A stretch of DNA of 19,729 nucleotides from positions 1 through 19,729 of the forward strand of contig DATKOR010000079.1 in NCBI GenBank assembly GCA_035524495.1. The letters are read 5' to 3'. Below, piece after piece: positions 13,485 to 19,729 of the stretch; positions within the stretch are counted from its first letter, which is position 1; every line of letters begins with the position of its first letter. The notes beneath the pieces are model-generated. The model was not told where the DNA came from. It did not search any database and saw only the letters and a program-made list of their open reading frames with translations. Both the position numbers and the translations under genes were made by a program. The DNA is from CAIKZZ01 sp035524495 (lineage in GTDB: Bacteria; Pseudomonadota; Gammaproteobacteria; Steroidobacterales; Steroidobacteraceae).

Positions 13485-15224
13485 ATGCCGATCCGCGTCC
13501 TGCCCCCGCACCTCGTCAACCAGATCGCCGCCGGCGAGGTCGTCGAGCGCCCGGCGTCCGTCGCGAAGGAACTCGTCGAGAACGCGCTCGATGCGGGCGC
13601 GAGCCGCATCGAGGTCGCCGCCGAGCAGGGCGGTGTCGCGCTCCTCGCGGTGCGCGACGACGGCACCGGAATCCCGGCGGCCGAGCTGCCGCTCGCGCTC
13701 GCCTCGCACGCGACCAGCAAGATCGACCGCGTCGAGGACCTCGCGGCGATCGCGAGCCTCGGCTTTCGCGGCGAGGCGCTGCCGAGCATCGCGGCCGTCG
13801 CCCGCGTGCGCCTGACCTCGCGCCACGGTCACGCGCCGCACGCCGAGCAGATCGACGTCGACGGCGGGCGCGCGGCTCCGCAGCGCCCGGCGCCGCATCC
13901 GCCGGGCACCTCGGTCGAGGTGCGCGACCTGTTCTACAACGTGCCGGCGCGCCGCAAGTTCGTGCGCAGCCCGGCGACCGAGTTCCAGCACGTCGAGCGC
14001 ATGCTGGTCCGGCTCGCGCTCAGCCGGCCGACGGTCGGGTTCCTGCTGACCCACAACGCGCGGCGCGCGATCGCGGTCGAGCCCGCCGCCGGCCGCGCCG
14101 CCGAGGAGCAGCGGCTCGCGGCGCTGCTCGGCGAGGAGTTCCTCGCGGGCTGCCTTTACGTCGAGCACGCCGCGCTCGGCATGCGGCTGCGCGGCTGGCT
14201 CGGGCTGCCGACCTACTCGCGCGCACAGCCCGACCAGCAGCACCTGATCGTCAACGGCCGCGCGGTGCGCGACCGGCTGCTCGGCAACGCCGTCAGGCTC
14301 GGCTATCGCGACGTACTGTTCCACGGCCGGCACCCGGCGTACGTCCTCTACCTCGACCTTGATCCCTCGCGCGTCGACGTCAACGCCCACCCGCAGAAGC
14401 TCGAGGTCCGCTTTCGCGACGCGCACACGGTGCACGACTTCGTCAGGCGCAGCGTCGAGACGGCGCTCGCCGCGACGCGGCCGGGGGCGCAGGCGGCGGC
14501 GCCGATCCCGGCGTCGGCGCTCGCCGGGCCGGTGGCCCGCCAGGCGCCGATGCCGCTCGAGAGCGAGGTGCCCGGCCGCCTCGACTGGACGCGGCTGGCC
14601 GCGGCGGCCGAGGCCGCGCCGGTCGCGGCGGGCGGCGCCATTCCGCCGCTCGGCTTTGCGCTCGGCCAGCTGCACGGCATCTACATCCTCGCCGAGACCG
14701 CCGACGGGCTGGCGCTCGTCGACATGCATGCGGCGCACGAGCGCGTGATCTACGAGCGGCTGAAGGCCGAGCTCGCCGCCGGCGGGCCGCCGCGCCAGCC
14801 GCTGCTGGTTCCGGAAGTCGTCGAGGTCGGCGCCGCCGAAGCCGAGCTCGCCGCCGAGCTTGCCGAGCCGCTCGCCGAGCTCGGCATCGTCGTCGATCGC
14901 GTGGGGCCGACGCGCCTCGCGCTTCGCGAGCTGCCGCTCGCGGTCGGTACGCGCGACGCGGGCGGCTTCGTGCGCGGCGCGCTCGCCGAGCTCGCCGAGC
15001 GCGGCACGACGCTCGCGGTCGAGGCGCGCCGCGAGCGGATGCTCGCGACCGTCGCGTGCCACGCGGCGGTGCGCGCGCACCGCCGCCTGACGCTGCCCGA
15101 GATGAACGCGCTGCTGCGCGAGATGGAGAAGACCGACCGCGCCGACCAGTGCAACCACGGCCGGCCGACGTGGGTGCGCCTCACGCTCGAGGAGCTCGAC
15201 CGGCTGTTCCTGCGCGGTCGCTGA
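13485..15224 (+). CDS. mutL: DNA mismatch repair protein MutL, endonuclease-type
   Basis: MutL links mismatch recognition by MutS to strand removal. It has 579 residues. The N-terminal GHKL ATPase (1-330) shows ENALDAGAS (32-40), DDGTGI (58-63), SHATSKI (74-80) and GFRGEAL (93-99). Proline/alanine-rich linker 330-385. The C-terminal dimerisation domain carries DMHAAHERVIYE (413-424), which fits the metal-binding endonuclease motif DxHA-x2-E-x4-E, plus ACHAAVRA (524-531) and CNHGRPTW (556-563). E. coli MutL, which works with MutH, lacks these; Pseudomonas MutL has them. So this MutL probably nicks DNA itself. Its stop is directly followed by the miaA ATG. Confidence 0.97.
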   Translation: MPIRVLPPHLVNQIAAGEVVERPASVAKELVENALDAGASRIEVAAEQGGVALLAVRDDGTGIPAAELPLALASHATSKIDRVEDLAAIASLGFRGEALPSIAAVARVRLTSRHGHAPHAEQIDVDGGRAAPQRPAPHPPGTSVEVRDLFYNVPARRKFVRSPATEFQHVERMLVRLALSRPTVGFLLTHNARRAIAVEPAAGRAAEEQRLAALLGEEFLAGCLYVEHAALGMRLRGWLGLPTYSRAQPDQQHLIVNGRAVRDRLLGNAVRLGYRDVLFHGRHPAYVLYLDLDPSRVDVNAHPQKLEVRFRDAHTVHDFVRRSVETALAATRPGAQAAAPIPASALAGPVARQAPMPLESEVPGRLDWTRLAAAAEAAPVAAGGAIPPLGFALGQLHGIYILAETADGLALVDMHAAHERVIYERLKAELAAGGPPRQPLLVPEVVEVGAAEAELAAELAEPLAELGIVVDRVGPTRLALRELPLAVGTRDAGGFVRGALAELAERGTTLAVEARRERMLATVACHAAVRAHRRLTLPEMNALLREMEKTDRADQCNHGRPTWVRLTLEELDRLFLRGR

Positions 15225-16148
15225 ATGGCGCGCGCGATCCTGCTGATGGGGCCGACCGGGGCCGGCAAGACGGACGCGGCGCTGGCGCTCGCCGCGCGCC
15301 TGCCGGTCGAGATCGTCAGCGTCGACTCGGCGATGGTGTACCGCGGGCTCGACATCGGCACCGCGAAGCCGGACGCCGCGGCGCGCGCGCGCGTGCCGCA
15401 CCACCTGATCGACATCCGCGATCCCGCCGAGCGCTACTCGGTCGCCGAGTTCGTACGCGATGCGACGCAGGCGATCGCGGCGGTCGCGGCGCGCGGCCGC
15501 TCGGCGCTGCTCGTCGGCGGCACGATGCTCTACTTTCGCGCGCTGCAGTCCGGGCTCGCGGCGCTGCCGGCCGCGGACCAGGGGTTGCGCGCCGAGCTCG
15601 CCCTGCGCGCGCGCGCCGAGGGCTGGCCGGCGCTCCATGCCGAGCTCGCGCGCGTCGATCCGGCCGCCGCGGCGCGCATCCGGCCGAACGACGCGCAGCG
15701 CATCCAGCGCGCTCTCGAGGTCTACCGGCTGACCGGCCGGCCGTTGAGCGAGGCGCAGCGGCAGGACCTCAAGGGCGCGGCGGGCGGCGGGTTCCTGAAG
15801 CTCGTGCTCGCACCGCCGGAGCGCGCGACCTTGAGCGCGCGGCTCGAGGCCCGCTTCGATGCGATGCTCGCCGCCGGGCTGCTTGCCGAGGTCGAGGCGC
15901 TGAAGCGCCGCGGCGACCTCGATGCCGAACTTCCGGCGCTGCGCGCGGTCGGTTACCGGCAGCTGTGGGCGCACCTCGAGGGCGCCTGCGACCTGCGGAC
16001 GGCGCGCGAGCTGGCGATCCGGGCGACGCGCCAGCTCGCCAAGCGCCAGTACACGTGGCTGAAGTCCGAGCCGGCGGCCGAGTGGGTGTACGGGGAGGGC
16101 GCGATGGACCGGCTCGCACGCGCGATTGAGCATTTCGCGGGCAGTTGA
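15225..16148 (+). CDS. miaA: tRNA dimethylallyltransferase
   Basis: Adds a dimethylallyl group to N6 of A37 in tRNAs reading UNN codons (i6A), the first step to ms2i6A. It has 307 residues. It shows the P-loop MGPTGAGKT (8-16), the catalytic-Asp region SVDSAMVYRGLDIGTAKP, LIDIRDPAERYSVAEF, LVGGTMLYFRAL, and RPNDAQRIQRALEVYRLTG. The tRNA-contact end RQLAKRQYTWLKSE is present. Its ATG touches the mutL stop (TGAATG), so it is translationally coupled. The following 147 bases before hfq contain regulatory signals. Confidence 0.97.
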   Translation: MARAILLMGPTGAGKTDAALALAARLPVEIVSVDSAMVYRGLDIGTAKPDAAARARVPHHLIDIRDPAERYSVAEFVRDATQAIAAVAARGRSALLVGGTMLYFRALQSGLAALPAADQGLRAELALRARAEGWPALHAELARVDPAAAARIRPNDAQRIQRALEVYRLTGRPLSEAQRQDLKGAAGGGFLKLVLAPPERATLSARLEARFDAMLAAGLLAEVEALKRRGDLDAELPALRAVGYRQLWAHLEGACDLRTARELAIRATRQLAKRQYTWLKSEPAAEWVYGEGAMDRLARAIEHFAGS

Positions 16149-16173
16149 TGCCGGGGGGCCGGGGGACCCCATG

Positions 16174-16182
16174 TGCTAGTAT
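16174..16182 (+). promoter_or_regulatory. Possible extended -10 promoter for hfq
   Basis: TGC-TAGTAT is an extended -10 with four of six consensus bases in an AT-rich patch, with no clear -35 in the G-run upstream. Transcription would start near 16189, giving hfq a leader of about 107 bases. E. coli hfq is likewise driven by several promoters in and after miaA. Confidence 0.4.
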
Positions 16183-16202
16183 TTTTCCTTACTGACCCCA
16201 TG

Positions 16203-16237
16203 TCCGGGCTACAGGTGCCCGGAGCTGCGGTCCCGGG
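16203..16237 (+). other. Two mutually exclusive hairpins in the hfq leader
   Basis: TCCGGGC (16203-16209) pairs perfectly with GCCCGGA (16217-16223) around a 7-base loop. CCCGG (16218-16222), inside the right arm of that stem, can instead pair with CCGGG (16233-16237). The two folds cannot form together. A switch is possible but G/C-rich chance pairing cannot be excluded. Confidence 0.3.
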
Positions 16238-16264
16238 CCAGGGAAGGCGTGGACCGAGACTGCA

Positions 16265-16287
16265 TTTTGTTGACTAAAAACAAGGAG
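16265..16287 (+). promoter_or_regulatory. hfq ribosome binding site in a weak hairpin with an A-rich Hfq-type motif
   Basis: AGGAG (16283-16287) is 8 bases before ATG 16296, which fixes that start; ATG 16290 is only 2 bases away. TTTTGTT (16265-16271) can pair with AAAACAA plus GG (16279-16285), counting two G-U pairs, and so cover the first part of the AGGAG. The run AAA-AAC-AAG (16276-16284) consists of three A-R-N triplets, the pattern bound by the distal face of Hfq. Confidence 0.5.
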
Positions 16288-16295
16288 ATATGAAC

Positions 16296-16553
16296 ATGGC
16301 CAAAGGCCAGTCCCTGCAGGACCCCTTCCTGAATGCATTGCGCAAGGAGCGCGTGCCGGTGTCGATTTACCTGGTCAACGGCATCAAGCTGCAGGGTCAT
16401 ATCGATTCCTTCGATCAGTTCGTGGTGCTCCTTCGCAACAGCGTCAGCCAGATGGTCTACAAGCACGCGATTTCGACGGTGGTCCCGGCCCGCAACGTCC
16501 GCCTGCCGAGCGCCGAGGGCGAGGCCGCCGGCGAAGAGCCGGTCGTCGAGTGA
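16296..16553 (+). CDS. hfq: RNA chaperone Hfq
   Basis: Hexameric Sm-like protein that pairs small RNAs with mRNAs. It has 85 residues from ATG 16296 (MAKGQSLQDPFLN, the canonical opening). The Sm1 part includes Q8 and the rim residues R16, K17 and R19 (LRKERVPV). Sm2 ends in the invariant YKHAIST (Y55-T61), which forms the proximal-face U-binding pocket. The C-terminal tail is short (about 20 residues) and acidic (EGEAAGEEPVVE), against about 35 in E. coli, which fits the autoinhibitory acidic tip with most of the linker lost. It lies between miaA and hflX as in most Gammaproteobacteria. The leader suggests autoregulation. Confidence 0.98.
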   Translation: MAKGQSLQDPFLNALRKERVPVSIYLVNGIKLQGHIDSFDQFVVLLRNSVSQMVYKHAISTVVPARNVRLPSAEGEAAGEEPVVE

Positions 16554-16570
16554 CGCGATGGGGTGCCTAA

Positions 16571-17905
16571 TTGTTTGATCGCCCGCGCAGCGGTGAACGC
16601 GCGCTGCTTCTGCGGATCGGCCTTGGTGCACCCCCTTCGCAGGCTGAACTCGCCGAGTTCGAAGCGCTCGCCGAGTCCGCGGGAGCCGTCCCGGTCGGCT
16701 TCGTGACGGGCTCGCGCCAGCGTCCCGATCCGCGCTACTTCGTCGGTTCCGGCAAGGCCGAGGAGCTGAAGACCCGCGCCACCGCGAGCGACGCGGCGCT
16801 GATCCTCGTCGACCATCCGCTGAGCCCGAGCCAGGAACGCAACCTCGAGAAGCTGACCGGGCGGCGCGTGCTCGACCGCAGCGGGCTCATCCTCGACATC
16901 TTCGCGCAGCGCGCCCGCAGCCACGAGGGCAAGCTGCAGGTCGAGCTCGCGCAGCTCAAGCACCTGCAGACGCGCCTGGTGCGCGGCTGGACGCACCTCG
17001 AGCGCCAGAAGGGCGGCATCGGCCTCCGGGGCCCGGGCGAGACGCAGCTCGAGACCGACCGGCGACTGATCAACAACCGCATTCGCACGCTCAACCGGCG
17101 CCTCGAGCGCCTCGCCCAGCAGCGCGACACCGGCCGCCAGACGCGCAAGGAAGTGCCGGTGCCGAGCGCCGCGATCGTCGGCTACACCAACGCCGGGAAG
17201 TCGACGCTGTTCAACGCGCTCACGGGCGCCGGCGCCTACGCCGCCGACCAGCTGTTCGCGACGCTCGACCCCACCGTGCGGCGCCTGAAGCTCGAGCACT
17301 GCCCGGAGATCGTGCTCGCCGACACCGTCGGCTTCGTGCGCGACCTGCCGCACGAGCTCGTCGCGGCGTTTCGCTCGACGCTGCTCGAGGCGCGCGAGGC
17401 GGACCTGCACCTGCATGTCATAGACGCCGCCGACGCCGAGCGCGTCGAGCGCATCCGCCAGGTCAACGAGGTGCTCGCCGGCATCGGCGCGGGCGAGGTG
17501 CCGCAGCTCGAGGTCTACAACAAGGTCGACCTGATCGGCGAGACGCCGCGGATCGAGCGCGACGCCGAGGGCGTCGTGCGCCGCGTATGGCTCTCGGCGC
17601 AGACCGGCGCCGGGATGTCGCTGTTGCGCGAGGCGCTCGCCGAGCGCTTCGGCGCGCGCCTGACGCGCGTGACGCTGACCCTCGCGCCGCGCCACGGACG
17701 GGCGCGTGCCGAGCTCTTCCGGCGGGGCGCGGTGCTCGCCGAGCGCGCGCTCGCCGACGGCGGCTGGGCGATCGAGGTCGAGCTCGGCGAGCGCGACCTC
17801 GATGCACTGTGCCGCCGCGAGGGTCTCGAGCGCCCGGTTAACGCGCCTTGTGTCACCGGGGGCGGGTTCCTACAATCACGGCCCGCCGCGGCACCCTCGC
17901 TCTGA
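16571..17905 (+). CDS. hflX: Ribosome-associated GTPase HflX
   Basis: GTPase that binds the 50S subunit and splits stalled ribosomes, especially under heat stress. It has 444 residues. Start: TTG at 16571 with GGGG 7 bases upstream; the opening MFDRPRSGERALL matches the family's usual MFDR start. The N-terminal domain (1-190) contains YFVGSGKAEEL, VLDRSGLILDIFAQRA and GIGLRGPGETQLETDRR (149-165). G motifs: GYTNAGKS (204-211), DTVG (251-254), NKVD (317-320) and SAQTG near 343. The C-terminal part is short. The end of the gene contains the hflK promoter. The last residues (GGGFLQSRPAAAPSL) are low-complexity. Confidence 0.96.
   Translation: MFDRPRSGERALLLRIGLGAPPSQAELAEFEALAESAGAVPVGFVTGSRQRPDPRYFVGSGKAEELKTRATASDAALILVDHPLSPSQERNLEKLTGRRVLDRSGLILDIFAQRARSHEGKLQVELAQLKHLQTRLVRGWTHLERQKGGIGLRGPGETQLETDRRLINNRIRTLNRRLERLAQQRDTGRQTRKEVPVPSAAIVGYTNAGKSTLFNALTGAGAYAADQLFATLDPTVRRLKLEHCPEIVLADTVGFVRDLPHELVAAFRSTLLEAREADLHLHVIDAADAERVERIRQVNEVLAGIGAGEVPQLEVYNKVDLIGETPRIERDAEGVVRRVWLSAQTGAGMSLLREALAERFGARLTRVTLTLAPRHGRARAELFRRGAVLAERALADGGWAIEVELGERDLDALCRREGLERPVNAPCVTGGGFLQSRPAAAPSL
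17848..17876 (+). promoter_or_regulatory. Sigma-70 promoter for hflKC inside the end of hflX
   Basis: TTGTGT (17848-17853) and TACAAT (17871-17876, five of six consensus bases) are exactly 17 bases apart. The start would be near 17883, giving a leader of about 57 bases. It lies in the last 20 codons of hflX, so hflKC can be expressed apart from hfq-hflX. Confidence 0.55.
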
Positions 17906-17939
17906 CCGCCGCGGCCTTCGGCTGATAACGGAAGTCCCC

Positions 17940-19118
17940 ATGTCCTGGAACGATTCGGGCGGCAACAAGAACCCGGGTCCGCGTAACCCCTGGGATCGCA
18001 AGCCCGACGGCGGGCCGCCCGACCTCGACGAGATCGTGCGCAACCTGCGCCGGCGCGTCGCCAGCCTGTTCGGCGGCCGCCAGCCGCCGCGCGAGCCGGG
18101 CTCGGGTGGCTCGGGTGGTGCCGGTATCGGCGGCATCTCCTACGCGGTGGTCGCGGCGCTGATCGGCGCCGGGTGGCTCGTGAGCGGCATCTACACGGTC
18201 GGGCCGGCCGAGAAGGCGGTCATCACGCGCTTCGGTCGCTTCGACCGCATCGAGGAGTCGGGCGGCCACCTGCGCCTGCCGTGGCCGGTCGAGTCCAAGC
18301 AGCTCGTCAACACCCAGGAGGTGCTGTCGGCGACCGACCACACCCGGATGCTGACCCAGGACGAGGCCCTGGTCGACATCAACATCGCCGTGCAGTACCG
18401 GCGCGCCGACCCCAGGGCTTTCGTCTTCAACGTCGTGCGCCCCGAGCAGACGCTCGGCGAGGCCTCCGAGAGCGCGATCCGCGAGATCGTCGGCCAGAGC
18501 ACGCTCGAGTACGTGCTCGCGTCCGGTCGCCAGGACATCGCGCTCAAGACCCGCCAGCTGATCCAGCGCACGCTCGACAGCTACAAGGCCGGGCTCGAGG
18601 TCATCAGCGTGAACCTGCAGGACGTCAGCGTGCCCGAGCAGGTCGCGCCCTCGCAGAAGGACGCGATCAAGGCGCGCGAGGACAAGGACCGGCTCAGGGT
18701 CGAGGCCGAGACCTACTCGAACGACATCCTGCCGCGCGCGCGCGGCACGGCGCAGCGCCAGATCCTCGACGCCGAGGCCTATCGGCAGCGCGTCGTCGCC
18801 GATGCCGAGGGCGAGAGCTCGCGCTTCGCGCAGCTCGCGCAGGCCTACGAGAAGGCCCCGGCCGTGACGCGCGAGCGCCTCTACCTCGAGACGCTCGAGA
18901 CCGTGCTCGGCAACGGCGGCAAGATCTTCGTCGACACCAAGGGCACCGGCAACATGCTCTACCTGCCGCTCGACAAGCTGCTCGAGAAGCGCGCGGCCGG
19001 CGAGCCCTTGCGGGCGCAGCCGACGCTGCCGGAGGTCACCGTGACGCCGGCGCCGGCGCGCGGCGAGGCGGTGGACGCCGCCGCCGATGCGCGCAGCCGC
19101 GCGCGGGGGAACCGCTGA
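17940..19118 (+). CDS. hflK: Membrane protease modulator HflK
   Basis: SPFH-family protein that with HflC forms the large membrane cage enclosing FtsH hexamers and limiting their access to substrates. It has 392 residues. It has a Gly/Pro-rich cytoplasmic N-terminus (PWDRKPDGGPPDLDEIVRNL, the HflK N-domain), TM about 66-84, then periplasmic SPFH/band 7: VGPAEKAVITRFGRF, HLRLPWPVESKQLVNTQEV, and a long Ala/Glu/Arg coiled coil (AIKAREDKDRLRVEAETYSN). The C-terminal tail is Pro/Ala-rich. Start: ATG at 17940 with GGAAG 5 bases upstream; the open frame further upstream overlaps hflX and is not used. Its stop overlaps the hflC start by one base. Confidence 0.96.
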   Translation: MSWNDSGGNKNPGPRNPWDRKPDGGPPDLDEIVRNLRRRVASLFGGRQPPREPGSGGSGGAGIGGISYAVVAALIGAGWLVSGIYTVGPAEKAVITRFGRFDRIEESGGHLRLPWPVESKQLVNTQEVLSATDHTRMLTQDEALVDINIAVQYRRADPRAFVFNVVRPEQTLGEASESAIREIVGQSTLEYVLASGRQDIALKTRQLIQRTLDSYKAGLEVISVNLQDVSVPEQVAPSQKDAIKAREDKDRLRVEAETYSNDILPRARGTAQRQILDAEAYRQRVVADAEGESSRFAQLAQAYEKAPAVTRERLYLETLETVLGNGGKIFVDTKGTGNMLYLPLDKLLEKRAAGEPLRAQPTLPEVTVTPAPARGEAVDAAADARSRARGNR

Positions 19119-19729
19119 TGCACTCGCGCCCGCTCGTGCTCCTGCTCGCGCTCGCCGTCGCGCTCGTGCTCCTCTGGCAAAGCGCGTTCGTCGTCCGCGA
19201 GACCGACTACGCGATGAACCTCGACTGGGGCGGCAAGATCATGCGCGCCGACTACGGCCCGGGCCTGCACTGGAAGCAGCCCTTCGTCGAGTCGGTCAAG
19301 AAGTTCGAGAAGCGCCTGATGACGCGCACCTATCCCGCCGAGCAGTTCCTGACGAGCGAGGGCAAGATCCTCAACGTCGACTTCTACGTGAAGTGGCGCA
19401 TCGCCGACGTCGCGCAGTACTACCGCTCGACCGGCGGCAGCGAGGACGTGGCGACCGCGCGCCTCGCCGAGAGCGTCAAGGACGGCCTCAAGGGCACGAT
19501 CGCCAAGCGTACGATCCAGCAGGTCGTCGCCGCCGAGCGCGCCGAGCTCATCGGCGACGTGCTGGCCTTCGCCGGCACCAGCGTCAAGCAGCTCGGCATC
19601 ACGCTCGTCGACGTGCGCGTCAAGAGCATCCTGCTGCCCGAGGAGGTCAGCGACTCGGTGTTCAACCGCATGCGCCAGGACTTCGCGCGCCAGGCGGCGC
19701 AGCTGAGGTCCGAGGGCGACGAGCAGGCG
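19118..19729 (+). CDS. hflC: Membrane protease modulator HflC (partial, 3' end off window)
   Basis: Partner of HflK in the FtsH-regulating complex. 204 codons are seen and the frame is open at the window edge; full-length proteins have about 290-330 residues. N-terminal signal anchor (about 5-25, LVLLLALAVALVLLWQSAFVV), then SPFH domain: YGPGLHWKQPFVESVKKFEK, MTRTYPAEQFLTSEGK, DFYVKWRIADVAQYY and LGITLVDVRVKSILLPEEV. The start of the coiled coil reads VFNRMRQDFARQAAQLRSEG, where most relatives read VFNRMRAER followed by arginine-rich sequence. The ATG shares its A with the hflK stop (TGATG), so translation is coupled. Confidence 0.95.
   Translation, partial: MHSRPLVLLLALAVALVLLWQSAFVVRETDYAMNLDWGGKIMRADYGPGLHWKQPFVESVKKFEKRLMTRTYPAEQFLTSEGKILNVDFYVKWRIADVAQYYRSTGGSEDVATARLAESVKDGLKGTIAKRTIQQVVAAERAELIGDVLAFAGTSVKQLGITLVDVRVKSILLPEEVSDSVFNRMRQDFARQAAQLRSEGDEQA

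Noticed and set aside
12384..16172. A 1262-codon open frame antisense to amiB, mutL and miaA
   Set aside because: GC-rich genes on the other strand suppress stop codons. The protein is Arg/Ala/Asp low-complexity with no domain, while the plus-strand genes are all clear family members.
16151..16187. Rho-independent terminator after miaA
   Set aside because: G-runs and a CCCC are followed by TATTTTT, but the pairing is short and the T-run starts about 11 bases after it. The patch fits better as an extended -10 element.
16290..16295. ATG at 16290 as the hfq start
   Set aside because: It is only 2 bases from the AGGAG; ATG 16296 is 8 bases away and gives the canonical Hfq N-terminus.

Overview
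The window is very GC-rich (about 70 % by eye), and almost every codon ends in G or C. Gene order points to a high-GC gammaproteobacterium. The block tsaE-amiB-mutL-miaA-hfq-hflX-hflK-hflC is the classical gammaproteobacterial order, and pcnB-folK is also typical of Gammaproteobacteria. I cannot name the genus; an uncultured or environmental lineage of the Steroidobacterales/Nevskiales kind would fit, but that is a guess from base composition and synteny. I see no insertion sequence, phage gene, CRISPR array or rRNA. Both ends of the window cut through genes.

Left part (1-5400), more accessory in character. On the minus strand a partial gene encodes an unrecognised domain of about 110 residues followed by a long proline-rich repeat tail; a small MAPEG-family membrane protein lies upstream of it. 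Facing away is a small XRE-type regulator with an AT-hook-like tail. It runs into a secreted amidohydrolase of the N-acyl-D-amino-acid deacylase family that lacks two usual metal-binding motifs. Divergent from that is a lone chemoreceptor with a periplasmic Cache-type domain.

Middle part (5400-12160). A tRNA-Glu(CTC) gene on the minus strand and pcnB on the plus strand leave from one short AT-rich spot that reads as a -10 box on both strands. pcnB, folK, a deoxynucleoside kinase and panC follow in tight series (RNA polyadenylation, folate, nucleotide salvage, pantothenate). queG (tRNA queuosine) converges on panC with one base between the stops. queG diverges from nnr (repair of damaged NAD(P)H), which overlaps tsaE (tRNA t6A).

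Right part (12160-19729). amiB (cell-wall amidase), mutL (mismatch repair, with an intact endonuclease motif), miaA (tRNA i6A), hfq (RNA chaperone), hflX (ribosome-rescue GTPase) and hflK-hflC (FtsH-modulating membrane complex) run in one direction. Likely internal promoters precede amiB, mutL, hfq and hflK. Four tRNA modification or tRNA genes lie in the window (tRNA-Glu, queG, tsaE, miaA).

No gene-free stretch exceeds 150 bases. The most interesting non-coding signals are the shared tRNA/pcnB promoter, the structured hfq leader with an A-rich Hfq-type site over the ribosome binding site, and promoters placed so close to start codons that leaderless mRNAs are likely for nnr and amiB. I found no clearly new multi-gene system here. 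The best candidates for undescribed biology are the proline-rich protein at the left edge and the motif-variant amidohydrolase.
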